The notes below the pieces were generated by a model. It ran no database searches. It saw nothing but the letters and a program-made list of their open reading frames with translations, and was not told the DNA's origin. Positions 7,456 through 17,492 of a DNA stretch of 64,000 nt are shown here, one piece after another. Location of the stretch: contig JASJHQ010000078.1 in NCBI GenBank assembly GCA_037625715.1, positions 26,257 to 90,256 on the forward strand, read 5' to 3'. How positions within the stretch are numbered: the stretch's first letter is position 1; each line of letters opens with the position of its first letter. Made by a program: the position numbers and the translations under genes. Origin of the DNA: JABAYQ01 sp018608925. Lineage in GTDB: Bacteria > Bacteroidota > Bacteroidia > Flavobacteriales > UBA7312.

Positions 7456-8727
7456 ATGCTGACGGTAAATTATATTAGAGAGAATAAAAAAGATGCTATT
7501 GAAAGATTGGCGGTTAGACAGTTTGACGCTAGTCAAATTTTAGATGACGTAATTTTAAAAGATGACATCAGAAAAAAAACCCAATCTGAGTTAGATGAAA
7601 CATTGGCTCAATCTAATCAATTAGCTAAAATGATTGGAGGGTTTTATAAAAGTGGAGAAGCAGCAAAAGCGGAAGAAGCTAAAAAAGAAACCGCACAGCT
7701 GAAAATCAAAAGCAAAGAGTTAAGTGATTTGTTAAGTTCTTGCACTAAAGAATTAAACGAATTATTATTTCTAATACCTAACCTACCTCACCATAGCGTT
7801 CCTAAAGGGAAAACGCCAGAAGACAATCAGCAAATTAGTCAGGAAAATGAATTTCCAGAATTAGGAGAACATGCATTGCCTCACTGGGATTTAGCTGCAA
7901 AATATGACCTAATAGACTTTGAACTTGGAAACAAAATTACAGGAGCAGGATTTCCGGTATATAAAGGCAAGGGTGCTAAACTTCAGCGAGCATTAATAAA
8001 TTACTTCTTAGACAAAAATACTGAAGTGGGTTACAAAGAAGTCCAAGTTCCTCACCTAGTAAATCAGGATAGTGGCTTTGGAACAGGACAACTTCCTGAC
8101 AAAGAAGGACAAATGTATTATGTAAACGAAGACGACTTGTATTTAATTCCTACAGCCGAAGTTCCTATCACTAATATTTTTAGAAACGAAATTGTAAAAG
8201 AAAGTGACTTCCCTATTAAGTATACAGGATATACTCCTTGCTTTAGAAGAGAAGCAGGTTCTTATGGAAAAGATGTAAGAGGACTAAATAGACTACATCA
8301 ATTTGATAAAGTAGAAATTGTTCAGGTAGAAAATCCAGAAAAATCTTACCAGACCCTAGACGAAATGGTTGCTCATGTAACACATCTTCTTAGAGAATTA
8401 GAGCTGCCATTTAGAGTTCTGAAACTTTGCGGTGGAGACATGAGCTTTACTTCTGCACTAACTTTTGACATGGAAGTATATTCTGGAGCTCAAGAAAGAT
8501 GGCTAGAGGTAAGTTCTGTGTCTAATTTTGAATCGTACCAAGCAAACAGACTTAAGTTAAGGTATAAAGATAAAGATCAAAAAAATCAGCTATGCCACAC
8601 CTTAAACGGAAGTGCTTTGGCTTTACCTAGAATTGTTGCTTGTATTTTAGAGAACAATCAACACCAAAACGGAATTAAAATTCCAAAAGTATTAATCCCT
8701 TATACTGGATTTGATGAAATTAACTAG
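7456..8727 (+). CDS. serS: Seryl-tRNA synthetase
   Basis: A 423-residue class II synthetase. The N-terminal ~110 residues form the long antiparallel coiled-coil arm that binds tRNA-Ser. The catalytic domain contains motif 2 (PCFRREAGSYGKDVRGL) and motif 3 (NGSALALPRIVACILENNQ). It charges tRNA-Ser with serine. Its last codons overlap the start of the following lipoprotein gene by 14 bp, so the next two envelope genes are probably read from the same message. Confidence 0.97.
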   Translation: MLTVNYIRENKKDAIERLAVRQFDASQILDDVILKDDIRKKTQSELDETLAQSNQLAKMIGGFYKSGEAAKAEEAKKETAQLKIKSKELSDLLSSCTKELNELLFLIPNLPHHSVPKGKTPEDNQQISQENEFPELGEHALPHWDLAAKYDLIDFELGNKITGAGFPVYKGKGAKLQRALINYFLDKNTEVGYKEVQVPHLVNQDSGFGTGQLPDKEGQMYYVNEDDLYLIPTAEVPITNIFRNEIVKESDFPIKYTGYTPCFRREAGSYGKDVRGLNRLHQFDKVEIVQVENPEKSYQTLDEMVAHVTHLLRELELPFRVLKLCGGDMSFTSALTFDMEVYSGAQERWLEVSSVSNFESYQANRLKLRYKDKDQKNQLCHTLNGSALALPRIVACILENNQHQNGIKIPKVLIPYTGFDEIN

Positions 8728-9244
8728 ACTCATAGTTTCTATAATTTGTTATGCGTGTTTAACATCATGCAACAACGACTTTAGCAGCCAGCTAAGCACC
8801 ATAAGCGAGCTTTCGACAAACTATACCTCGTTAGAAGAAAAGGTGCTGGAAATTGATTTAAAAGAAAGCGCTGAGCAGTTAAAGAAATACGAAACTACTA
8901 TTGAAGACTTCAAACTACTTTTAAACAAAGACAAAAGACCGTCTAAAGAAACAACCAGTTTCATAAATGAGTTTAGAACTATTAAAAAGACCTTTAAAAA
9001 AGTTCCTAAAACAGTTTCTTATTTAAAAAGCAACATCAAAGAAAATACCGCTCAACTCAAAAATTTAGAGATTGATATAAACAAAAATGTTTTTAAGCAT
9101 GAGGAGTTGTCTAAAATCATTGATGAAGAAGAAAAAGTTTTTCGAAATTTAGACCAAAAACATACTAAACTAACATTAGAAATTAAGAATCAGTTAGAGA
9201 AATTTGATAGCCTTCTTATTCTAAGTACCAATATGAAATTCTAG
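8714..9244 (+). CDS. Small coiled-coil lipoprotein, function unknown
   Basis: A 176-residue predicted lipoprotein: signal peptide with lipobox CLTSC (Cys18), then a highly charged, Lys/Glu-rich, almost entirely helical segment that should form coiled coils. No named domain recognised. The ATG at 8714 is preferred to the TTG three bases earlier. It overlaps serS by 14 bp and its stop overlaps the start of the next gene by 1 bp, so it is likely co-translated with the TPR protein, suggesting a shared envelope role. Confidence 0.7.
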   Translation: MKLTRLIVSIICYACLTSCNNDFSSQLSTISELSTNYTSLEEKVLEIDLKESAEQLKKYETTIEDFKLLLNKDKRPSKETTSFINEFRTIKKTFKKVPKTVSYLKSNIKENTAQLKNLEIDINKNVFKHEELSKIIDEEEKVFRNLDQKHTKLTLEIKNQLEKFDSLLILSTNMKF

Positions 9245-11040
9245 TGAAAAACACTTTATCCTTACTTGTTATTTGTCTTTGTACCCAACTAAGCTTTGGC
9301 CAAATATTTAAAGACTTACAGCTAGCAAACTCTTACAGCAAGAATGGAGAATGTGAAAAAGCTATCACTATTTACAAAAAACTAAATAAATCCAGCGATC
9401 AACTACAATCGTTTTATAAAAATTATTTCGATTGCCTTCTGAAGGAAGAAAAATTTAATGATGCTATTTTACTTGCAAAAAAAATGCAAAAAAAATCAAG
9501 CACCTCACCCATTTACCTCTGCGATATTGGAATAGTTTATAAAGCCAAAGGGAATGATGCTTTAGCCACAAGAACATTTAACAGATGCTTAGAAAAATTA
9601 CAAAAAGCTAAGCTTAATGATATATATACTTTAGCAAGAAAATGGTCCAATATTGGAGAAAACGAATTAGCAATTGAAGCATATTTAAAAGGTCAAGAAA
9701 TTTTTCCAAAGCAAGAATTCGGTTTTCAGCTAGCAAACGCATACAGAAGTATGGGGAAAACAGAAAAAATGATTGATACTTACATCGATCTAATCATCAA
9801 AAAACCTTCTAACAAACGCAATATTCAAATTACATTACAAAACACTCTGGGAAGAACAAAGACCTCAGATAGCTACAAAATACTTAAAGACAAGCTACTT
9901 CTAAGCATCCAAAAAAACAGCAACATTGACCTTATGGAAATGTTAGTCTGGCTTCTTATAGAATCTGAAAATTATGGATTGGCGTTTACCTACACTAAAG
10001 CAATTGATAAACAGATTGATGGAGATGGATCTAAAATTTATAACTTAGGGGAACTAGCTCATCAAAACAGCCAATATCAAGTAGCTATAAAATGCTATCA
10101 ATACTTAATTGATAAAAACTCGATCTTCTCTACAAACGCTAAAATTTTAAAACTAATAGCTTTAAGCGAACAAACATTAGAAAGCGAATACTCGACTATA
10201 GATTTACAAAATTTAAAAACTAAATATCAAGCAATTTTTAACGAAATAGGAGAAAACGAATCAACATCCTTTTTAATGAAAGAATATGCGAATTTAAACG
10301 CCTACTACTTAAATGATTTAGAACTAAGTAAAGAGATTTTAAACAAATGCATTGAAGTAACTTCAAAAGGAGAAATTCAAGCTCAGTGCAAGCTTATGTT
10401 AGCTGATATTTACGTTATAGAAGATAAAGAATGGGATGCTATTCTAACCTACTCCCAAGTAGATAGCGAATACAAACAAAGTCCGCTTGGAGCAGAAGCT
10501 AAATTTAGAAGAGCAAAAATATCATATTATCAAGGAGATTTCGAATGGGCACAAGCCCAACTAGACGTTTTAAAAGCATCTACATCTAAACTTATCGCAA
10601 ACAATGCGATGCAGTTATCTTTACTTATCACCGACAATTTAGGATTGGATACTTCTGAGGCTGCAATGCAACTATACTCAAGAGCAGAACTTCTAGAGCA
10701 ACAAAACAAATGGCAAGAATGCCATACATTATTAGACAGCCTAAGCAACACTTATAAAAGCCATACTTTAATAGATGAAGTGATTTTTAAGAAAGCTAAG
10801 ATTTTCGAAAAAGAGAAAAAATATGAACTAGCTTCCATTCAATACCAAAAAGTAGCTCAAGATTTTTCATTTGACATATTAGCCGACGACGCATTATACA
10901 GAAGAGCGATATTAATGGAAGAAAAGCTAAACAACGAAGAATTAGCCCAAGAACTCTACGAAAAAATATTGCTTGATCATCCGGATTCTATTTTCACAGT
11001 TGATGCCAGAAAACGATACAGAAAATTAAGAGAAGAATAA
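9244..11040 (+). CDS. Secreted/periplasmic tetratricopeptide-repeat protein
   Basis: A 598-residue protein with a Sec signal peptide (ends near LSFG-Q, about residue 20) followed by many TPR units throughout, e.g. ANSYSKNGECEKAITIYKKL at the start and ASIQYQKVAQDF plus AQELYEKILLDHPDSIF at the end. Such proteins act as periplasmic scaffolds. The start is GTG at 9244, overlapping the preceding stop by one base (TAGTG), which decides the start. The C-terminal TPRs resemble those of YbgF/BamD-like proteins, but no specific family can be claimed. Confidence 0.8.
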   Translation: MKNTLSLLVICLCTQLSFGQIFKDLQLANSYSKNGECEKAITIYKKLNKSSDQLQSFYKNYFDCLLKEEKFNDAILLAKKMQKKSSTSPIYLCDIGIVYKAKGNDALATRTFNRCLEKLQKAKLNDIYTLARKWSNIGENELAIEAYLKGQEIFPKQEFGFQLANAYRSMGKTEKMIDTYIDLIIKKPSNKRNIQITLQNTLGRTKTSDSYKILKDKLLLSIQKNSNIDLMEMLVWLLIESENYGLAFTYTKAIDKQIDGDGSKIYNLGELAHQNSQYQVAIKCYQYLIDKNSIFSTNAKILKLIALSEQTLESEYSTIDLQNLKTKYQAIFNEIGENESTSFLMKEYANLNAYYLNDLELSKEILNKCIEVTSKGEIQAQCKLMLADIYVIEDKEWDAILTYSQVDSEYKQSPLGAEAKFRRAKISYYQGDFEWAQAQLDVLKASTSKLIANNAMQLSLLITDNLGLDTSEAAMQLYSRAELLEQQNKWQECHTLLDSLSNTYKSHTLIDEVIFKKAKIFEKEKKYELASIQYQKVAQDFSFDILADDALYRRAILMEEKLNNEELAQELYEKILLDHPDSIFTVDARKRYRKLREE

Positions 11041-11041
11041 A

Positions 11042-11347
11042 ATGATAATATACAACGTAACTATAAGCATTCAAGACTCTTCAATAGAACAAGAATGGCT
11101 ACAATGGATGAAACAAATTCATGTTCCTGATGTAATGAAAACAAATAAGTTTTTAGAATATAAGATATGCAAAGTACTTATTGACGATGAAAGCACTTAC
11201 GCTATTCAGTACAGTTGTAAAGATCAAGAAACATTAAACGATTATTTAGAAAATGATGCTCCAAAATTAATGGACGAGCACAACCAAAAATTCAGAGGAA
11301 AGTTTGGGGCATTCCGAACTTTTTTACAGCTTATAGAACAAGGATAA
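11042..11347 (+). CDS. DUF4286 family protein
   Basis: A 101-residue soluble protein matching the small DUF4286 family of Bacteroidota: MIIYNVTISI start, central EWLQWMKQIHVPDVM, and C-terminal KFGAFRTFLQLIE. The fold is probably a ferredoxin-like alpha/beta dimer similar to antibiotic-biosynthesis monooxygenase domains; no activity is known. It sits 1 bp after the TPR gene and 1 bp before rsmA, in a tight operon. Confidence 0.8.
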   Translation: MIIYNVTISIQDSSIEQEWLQWMKQIHVPDVMKTNKFLEYKICKVLIDDESTYAIQYSCKDQETLNDYLENDAPKLMDEHNQKFRGKFGAFRTFLQLIEQG

Positions 11348-11348
11348 T

Positions 11349-12119
11349 ATGAGCAAAAAAGTATCTGCAAAAAAACATCTTGGTCAACATTTTCTTAACG
11401 ACCTACAAATAGCAAAAGACATCGCAGATGCTCTTAGCATTGACAATTATAAAAATGTACTAGAAATCGGCCCAGGAATGGGTGTTCTAACTCAATTTAT
11501 TATAAATAAAGATATCGACTTAAAAGTTGTTGAGATTGACAGAGAGTCTGTTAAATATTTAGAGAGCAATTTTTCAATCGATCCAGAAAATATCATTGGA
11601 GGTGACTTTTTAAAACTAGAGTTAGAAGAACTATTTGAAACACCATTTGCTTTAATAGGAAACTTCCCTTATAACATTTCATCTCAAATACTATTTAAAG
11701 CCCTAGACTACAAAGAAATTATTCCCGAGATAGTTGGTATGTTTCAGAAGGAAGTTGCTGAAAGAGTAGTTTCAGGACCTGGAACAAAAAAATACGGAAT
11801 TATAAGTGTTTTACTTCAAACATATTATGACGGAGAATATTTATTTACTGTAAATGAAGACGTATTTACACCAGCTCCTAAAGTTAAATCAGGAGTTATT
11901 CGTTTAAAAAGAAACAAAAGAACAAAATTAGAATGCGATGAATCATTTTATATAAAAGTAGTAAAAGGGGCATTCGGACAAAGAAGAAAGACTTTGAGAA
12001 ATGCTTTAAAAAGCATTACATTGCCATTGAATATAACCGAATTTCCATTCCAGGAAAAGCGTGCGGAACAACTTAGCGTTGCAGACTTTATTTTACTAAC
12101 TCAACATTTTGAGCAATGA
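11349..12119 (+). CDS. rsmA: 16S rRNA A1518/A1519 dimethyltransferase RsmA (KsgA)
   Basis: A 256-residue methyltransferase that dimethylates two adjacent adenines in helix 45 of 16S rRNA using SAM. Visible motifs: KKHLGQHFLND at the N-terminus, the SAM-binding VLEIGPGMGVLT, and the catalytic NFPYNISS (family consensus NLPYNISS). C-terminal FGQRRKTLRNAL is the usual RNA-binding helix. Its stop overlaps the mgtE start (ATGA). Confidence 0.95.
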   Translation: MSKKVSAKKHLGQHFLNDLQIAKDIADALSIDNYKNVLEIGPGMGVLTQFIINKDIDLKVVEIDRESVKYLESNFSIDPENIIGGDFLKLELEELFETPFALIGNFPYNISSQILFKALDYKEIIPEIVGMFQKEVAERVVSGPGTKKYGIISVLLQTYYDGEYLFTVNEDVFTPAPKVKSGVIRLKRNKRTKLECDESFYIKVVKGAFGQRRKTLRNALKSITLPLNITEFPFQEKRAEQLSVADFILLTQHFEQ

Positions 12120-13465
12120 AATTCAATTTAACAAGAAAATTTATAGATCAGCTTTCTGCTCTTATAAAAGAAGATAAGCCTAATAAAGTTCTTGGACTTG
12201 TTCGTGATTTACACTGTGCCGATATAGCCGAAATATTTGAAGAAATTGAATTTAAAAAATCGGCGTACATCTATAATTTGTTAGATGATGACTTAGGTGC
12301 AGATGTATTAGTAGAACTAGATGATGATATAAGAGAGAGTCTATTAAAAACATTGTCTCCAAAAGAAATTGCCGAAGATGTAATTGAGAACTTAGAATCT
12401 GATGATGCAGCTGATATCGTATCTGACCTTCCTCAAGAAAAAAAAGAAGAAGTTCTTTCTCACATCGAAGACGTCTCTCACGCCAGTGATATTGCCGATC
12501 TTTTAAAATATACCGAAGACTCTGCCGGAGGTCTAATGGCAAAAGAATTTATTTCTGTTAAAACCAACTGGTCAATTACCCAGTGTATTAAAGAAATGCG
12601 TAAACAAGCCGAAGAAGTTAAGTTTGTTTATACGATTTATGTAGTAGATGAAAACAACATTTTGAAAGGGACATTATCTCTTAAGAAGCTATTGTTTTCG
12701 AATGCAAAAACAATAATGTCTGACATAATGAAAAGCGACATTATAATGATAAATGCCAATAAAGACCAAGAGGATGTAGCAAATGTCATGAATAAATATG
12801 ACCTAGTTGCACTTCCAGTCGTTAACGAACTTGGCCAATTAATTGGAAGAATTACTGCTGATGATGTCATGGATATCATGAAAGAAGAAGCTGAAAAAGA
12901 TTACCAAATGGCATCTGGAATATCAGACGATGTAGAATCTAATGATAGTATAGTCGAAATTACTAAAGCTAGATTGCCTTGGTTATTAATAGGATTAATA
13001 GGTGGGCTAATTGGAGCAAAAGTGATTGGAATATTTGATATCGAAAAAAATTACGAAATGGCATTCTTCATTCCACTAATTGCTGCGATGGGCGGAAATG
13101 TAGGAGTTCAATCAGCTGCAATTGTAGTACAAGGACTAGCCGGCGGCTCTGTTTCAATAGTAAGCATGTGGAGTCGACTAATCAAAGAATTAGGAGTTGC
13201 AATTGTTAACGGATTGATTTGTTCCTTAATTATTTTAATAGCAACCTATAGCTTAGGATATGACATGGCAATGAGCATAACGGTAAGCATCTCCTTATTT
13301 GCTGTTATTATTTTCGCAGCCTTATTCGGCACTTTTGTACCACTTACCTTAGAGAAATACAACATTGATCCTGCACTAGCGACTGGGCCATTTATAACAA
13401 CTGTAAACGACGTATTAGGATTGTTCATTTACTTTTTAATAGGTCAGATGATACTTGGTTTATGA
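12116..13465 (+). CDS. mgtE: Magnesium transporter MgtE
   Basis: A 449-residue Mg2+ channel/transporter. Residues 1-125 are the superhelical MgtE N domain, about 126-255 two CBS domains, then a connecting helix and five transmembrane helices. Pore signatures are present: AAMGGNVGVQSAAIVVQ and DPALATGPFITTVNDVLG. In the family the N and CBS domains sense cytosolic Mg2+ and close the pore. Start and stop overlap rsmA and the next gene by 4 bp each, so the four-gene unit is translationally coupled. Confidence 0.95.
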   Translation: MKFNLTRKFIDQLSALIKEDKPNKVLGLVRDLHCADIAEIFEEIEFKKSAYIYNLLDDDLGADVLVELDDDIRESLLKTLSPKEIAEDVIENLESDDAADIVSDLPQEKKEEVLSHIEDVSHASDIADLLKYTEDSAGGLMAKEFISVKTNWSITQCIKEMRKQAEEVKFVYTIYVVDENNILKGTLSLKKLLFSNAKTIMSDIMKSDIIMINANKDQEDVANVMNKYDLVALPVVNELGQLIGRITADDVMDIMKEEAEKDYQMASGISDDVESNDSIVEITKARLPWLLIGLIGGLIGAKVIGIFDIEKNYEMAFFIPLIAAMGGNVGVQSAAIVVQGLAGGSVSIVSMWSRLIKELGVAIVNGLICSLIILIATYSLGYDMAMSITVSISLFAVIIFAALFGTFVPLTLEKYNIDPALATGPFITTVNDVLGLFIYFLIGQMILGL

Positions 13466-14397
13466 AAATTCTTTTTATCGACAAGGTACACCCCAAACTA
13501 CAAGAACTTCTTGAAAATAATGGGCATTATTGCCAACTAGCATATAACCAAAGTCAAAAAGAAATAATAGAAATTATTGCAGGTTTTGACGGAATAGTTA
13601 TTCGTTCACGTTTTAAAATTGATAAAGATTTCTTGGCTCATTGCACTAAACTTAAATTTATTGCTAGAGCAGGTTCTGGGATGGAAAACATCGACAGCCA
13701 ACAAGCCAAAATTCAAGATATAAAACTATTTAATGCGCCAGAAGGTAATAGACAGGCTGTTGCAGAACATTGCCTAGCAATGCTTTTAAATCTGTTTAAT
13801 CACATTTCAAGATCTGACAAACAGGTGCGAAATGGAATTTGGAACAGAGAGCAAAATAGAGGTGTCGAATTGAGCGGAAAGACTGTAGCTATTATAGGCT
13901 ACGGAAACAATGGCTCAGCATTTGCTAAAGCATTATCTGGCTTTGATTGTAACGTCATAGCTTATGACAAATACTTGGAAAATATAAATAGCCAATATGC
14001 AGTTCAAAAAGAAATGTCTGACATTTATAATAAGGCTGATGTAGTAAGCCTACACGTTCCTTTAACAGACGAAACTAATTATTTGGTTAATAAAGAATTT
14101 ATAGACTCCTTTAAAAAACCATTTTATCTCATTAATACTGCAAGAGGTAAATGCGCCAACACAAAAGACATAGTTAATGCACTAGACTCCAAAAAAATAT
14201 TAGGATTATGTTTAGATGTTCAGGAATACGAAAAATTATCTTTCGAATCAATAGACCAAATACCATCTGATTTAAAGAAAATATTAGAATCGGAAAAAGC
14301 CATCTTCTCCCCTCATATAGCAGGATGGACACAAGAAAGCAACCAAAAAATTTCTGAGGTCCTCTTCCAAAAAATTACAGATTCTTTCCCATCATAA
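13462..14397 (+). CDS. D-2-hydroxyacid dehydrogenase (NAD-binding)
   Basis: A 311-residue protein of the D-isomer 2-hydroxyacid dehydrogenase family. The Rossmann motif is AIIGYGNNGSAFAKAL; catalytic elements are NTARG (Arg, near residue 230), the following LDVQEYE (Glu) and SPHIAG (His, near 281). It resembles 3-phosphoglycerate dehydrogenase-like enzymes lacking the C-terminal ACT domain, but substrate (phosphoglycerate, glycerate, other 2-oxoacids) cannot be decided. Start overlaps mgtE by 4 bp. The 3' end overlaps the convergent T9SS gene by 6 bp, leaving no room for a terminator between them. Confidence 0.88.
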   Translation: MKILFIDKVHPKLQELLENNGHYCQLAYNQSQKEIIEIIAGFDGIVIRSRFKIDKDFLAHCTKLKFIARAGSGMENIDSQQAKIQDIKLFNAPEGNRQAVAEHCLAMLLNLFNHISRSDKQVRNGIWNREQNRGVELSGKTVAIIGYGNNGSAFAKALSGFDCNVIAYDKYLENINSQYAVQKEMSDIYNKADVVSLHVPLTDETNYLVNKEFIDSFKKPFYLINTARGKCANTKDIVNALDSKKILGLCLDVQEYEKLSFESIDQIPSDLKKILESEKAIFSPHIAGWTQESNQKISEVLFQKITDSFPS

Positions 14398-16149
14398 AAT
14401 CAAGATTTTATGATTTTCTACTTTATCATCTTTTTCAATTTGCAAGAAATAAATGCCTTTTTGAAAATAATGAACATCAATTTTTAAATCTGATTTAGTT
14501 GATTTTTTATCTATATAAATACGACCTAAAGAATCGAAGATCTGATAGCTATATTGTAAATTATTATTTTCTGGATTAGAAATAAACAAATAATGTTTAA
14601 CCGGATTTGGAAAAACTGAAAATCCAAATGATGCATTATTAGGTATAGAAACATCAGCAGTATCACAATCCACAAAATCAAGCGAGATAGTATCAGAACT
14701 AACGCAACCAAACTGGCTAGTGTGCTCTAAAGAAATTAAAGAGCTAGAAAAAGATGAAATCTGAGAAGTGCTATCACCAGTCGACCACTGAAAAAATCCA
14801 TCATTAAAATTGGAAATAATCAAGACTGTATCTCCCAAGCATTGCTCTAAATCAGCTCCTAAGTCAATATCAATACTTTGCGACACAACAATAGAATCGG
14901 AAAGAAAACATCCTGTAGAATCCTGAACTAATAAACTTAAAACACCTGCTTGTGACAATGAAGTTTGAAAGCTAGAATCTCCGTTAGACCAGCTATATGA
15001 ATTAAAAAAGTTAGGGACTTCGATAAACAAAGTGTCGTTATTACAAAGGGTAATATCCAATCCTAGATCAAGCGTATTTATATTGGTGTTAACCAATAAA
15101 GAATCGGACTGACATTGATTAAACACTATTAATTGAAATACGGAATCTTGCTGAACAATTGTAGTCCAATTAACGCTCGAAGTGTCATTAAAAAAATCGC
15201 CATTGAAATCAATCGCTTGTAATTCAATAGAATCCCCAATACAAGAATTAAAAACAAGATCTGAAATAATTAAAGAATCAAATTCAATAAATGTATCCAT
15301 TAGCTCAATAGAGTCTGTAAAAGTTTGACCATCATTAATAGCATCTAGCCAACAATTAATCGTGAAATCCCCTTCAAATAAAAACAATACAGAATCTTGA
15401 AATACATACTCAAAAATAGAATCAGAAGAAATGGACTGAAATAAAGAATCGCTATAAATAGAACTCTGAAAAGAATAAGAAATTATAAAGGTGTCCAAAG
15501 CTGCATCAGAAGTGTTAGTAAATTGGATCGAAAGCTCTTGAGAACCAAAAGACTGACATTGAGTTTCTATTAAAATATTATTTAACTCAATAGAAAAAGC
15601 GCAAGGGGTATTTTGAGTATTTAAAAGGCCTATACTATTCGGAATTGGACCAGTCCACAAAGTGTCAACAAAACTAGAATTAAGTCCAAGAAACTGCAAA
15701 GAAGAACCAACAGCAGAACTGGATTCTACAACGGAAATCTGTGAGGGTGAATCTCCAGCAAAAGGACCATCGATTGCAACAAAACTTCCTTCATAACTTA
15801 AAAACTGCAATTTAGAATTGGTACAATTATTATATAAAGCTATTGCCTCAACACTATTTTGAATAGATGGCTTGCTAAACCATAAAGCTCCGTAATCACA
15901 TAATTGATTTGGAATTATTCCTTGTAATATTTCTTGGCTATAAATTAAACCATTACTTCCGTTATATAAATAAATAGTATAACAACTAAGATCAGTTCCA
16001 GCTATACCAGAAATTTCAAAACCTTCTAAAGTGTCACCACCAATGTTATCATAATGAAATTCACTTATAAATACGGAGTCAATAGTTTGAGAATGAGAAG
16101 ATAGTACGATAGCAAAGACCATACTAAATAGTAGAATTAAGTTTTTCAT
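14392..16149 (-). CDS. T9SS type A cargo protein with lamin-tail-like N-domain
   Basis: A 585-residue secreted protein. After a Sec signal peptide (ends near SSHSQ), residues ~22-190 begin SVFISEFHYDNIGGDTLEGF, which resembles the lamin-tail (LTD) fold found in surface nucleases and structural proteins. Two Ig/PKD-like repeats follow in the second half, each opening DLGxDxxxC and containing W-S-x-GDS and a GC turn. The last ~75 residues (FGFSVFPNPVKHYLF ... KGIYFLQI) are a T9SS type A C-terminal sorting domain, so it should cross the outer membrane and be attached to or released from the surface. No nuclease domain is seen. It is flanked by convergent and co-oriented unrelated genes. Confidence 0.85.
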   Translation of the reverse strand: MKNLILLFSMVFAIVLSSHSQTIDSVFISEFHYDNIGGDTLEGFEISGIAGTDLSCYTIYLYNGSNGLIYSQEILQGIIPNQLCDYGALWFSKPSIQNSVEAIALYNNCTNSKLQFLSYEGSFVAIDGPFAGDSPSQISVVESSSAVGSSLQFLGLNSSFVDTLWTGPIPNSIGLLNTQNTPCAFSIELNNILIETQCQSFGSQELSIQFTNTSDAALDTFIISYSFQSSIYSDSLFQSISSDSIFEYVFQDSVLFLFEGDFTINCWLDAINDGQTFTDSIELMDTFIEFDSLIISDLVFNSCIGDSIELQAIDFNGDFFNDTSSVNWTTIVQQDSVFQLIVFNQCQSDSLLVNTNINTLDLGLDITLCNNDTLFIEVPNFFNSYSWSNGDSSFQTSLSQAGVLSLLVQDSTGCFLSDSIVVSQSIDIDLGADLEQCLGDTVLIISNFNDGFFQWSTGDSTSQISSFSSSLISLEHTSQFGCVSSDTISLDFVDCDTADVSIPNNASFGFSVFPNPVKHYLFISNPENNNLQYSYQIFDSLGRIYIDKKSTKSDLKIDVHYFQKGIYFLQIEKDDKVENHKILIL

Positions 16150-16256
16150 GGATAAATATTAATTTATAATTATTAAAATTATAAAAAAAATGATAGAAAT
16201 CAAAAAAAAGAAGTGAAAGTTAAACAAGAAAATCTAAAACTCACAGAAAAAAATTC

Positions 16257-17492
16257 TTAATGGTTAACCACAATCTGAATATTATTTCTACTTTTTTGTT
16301 CTAACAAAACTTCTTTCCCTTTTTTTACTTTAGCTACAGACTCAGAATTGTAATGCCTAATAGTGTATAGAGTAAGGTCCGTATTATAGAACAAAGAATA
16401 ATCTTGAGAAAGCTTTTCTATCAAAGGCTTTGTTTTAATAGTATCGTTATCAAAACAAACGGAAAAGCTTAAAGCAGAATTTTGCATCATATTAACCGCA
16501 ATATTATTTTGCGCCAATAATGAGAAAATATGGCTAATATGCTCTTCTATAATAAAGGATAAATCTTTAGTAGACAAAGAAAGTAACATCTGATTAGGCT
16601 TTACAATATAAGAAGGCACAAAAGGAGTAATCTCTTGAAAGTCGCCAATTTCAGAACCTTGTGAATCAGGCTCTACAAAAGATTTCACCTTGAGAGGTAT
16701 GTTCTTTGCTTTTAATGGTTGAATTGTTCTTGGGTGTACTACTTTAGCTCCGAAATAAGCCAACTCTATAGCTTCAGAATAAGGTATTTTTTCTAGGAGC
16801 TCAGTTGCATCAAAATAAACAGGATCAGCATTTAAAAACCCTGGAACATCTTTCCAGATAACAACCTGGTCTGCATCCAAAGCAAAAGCCAAAATAGCTG
16901 CACTAAAATCAGAACCTTCTCTTCCTAGCGTGGTGGTAAAGTTTTCGGAAGTGCAACCTATAAAACCTTGAGTTAAATAAATACAATCATCAGTAAATGT
17001 CTTAGAAACTAAGTCTTTAGTAAGGTCCCAATCTACTCTAGCATTTCTGTAACAATTGTCTGTACGTATAAAATCTCTAGCATCTTTCCAATTAATATTT
17101 AAGCCTTCTTGTTTAAGAAATGCCCCAACAATTTTAGTGGACAACAATTCTCCAACAGAAACAATTTGATCATATTCAAAAGAATAAGTAGAAGTAGGTT
17201 TATCTTCAATAGCCCACTCTATTTCTACAAACAAATTATTTATTTCATCAAAAATTGGATGATTTCTTTCGAATAAATCTTTTGAAATATTATAATGAAA
17301 ATCTTTTAGTTCTTGAATGCTAGCACCGTCATTAAAAAAATAGTTTTCGGTTACTTTTTCTAGCATATTCGTAGTCTTTCCCATTGCAGAAACAACTACC
17401 ACAAGATTGCTATGATTCTTTACGATTTTAGCTAAATTTCTTACTCCATCTGCATCTTTCACCGACGCTCCTCCAAACTTATAAACCTTCAT
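16257..17492 (-). CDS. lysC: Aspartate kinase (monofunctional)
   Basis: A 411-residue enzyme phosphorylating L-aspartate, the first step to Lys, Thr, Met and diaminopimelate. Signatures: KFGGASVKDADG at the N-terminus, FTTTLGREGSDFSAAILA, and VWKDVPGFLNADP. Two C-terminal ACT-like segments (about residues 285-400) suggest feedback control. An in-frame TTG-type start 51 bp upstream is possible but would put the KFGG motif too far in; the ATG at 17492 gives the usual MKVYKFGG and overlaps the stop of the upstream GNAT by one base (TAATG). No homoserine dehydrogenase domain is fused. Confidence 0.93.
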   Translation of the reverse strand: MKVYKFGGASVKDADGVRNLAKIVKNHSNLVVVVSAMGKTTNMLEKVTENYFFNDGASIQELKDFHYNISKDLFERNHPIFDEINNLFVEIEWAIEDKPTSTYSFEYDQIVSVGELLSTKIVGAFLKQEGLNINWKDARDFIRTDNCYRNARVDWDLTKDLVSKTFTDDCIYLTQGFIGCTSENFTTTLGREGSDFSAAILAFALDADQVVIWKDVPGFLNADPVYFDATELLEKIPYSEAIELAYFGAKVVHPRTIQPLKAKNIPLKVKSFVEPDSQGSEIGDFQEITPFVPSYIVKPNQMLLSLSTKDLSFIIEEHISHIFSLLAQNNIAVNMMQNSALSFSVCFDNDTIKTKPLIEKLSQDYSLFYNTDLTLYTIRHYNSESVAKVKKGKEVLLEQKSRNNIQIVVNH

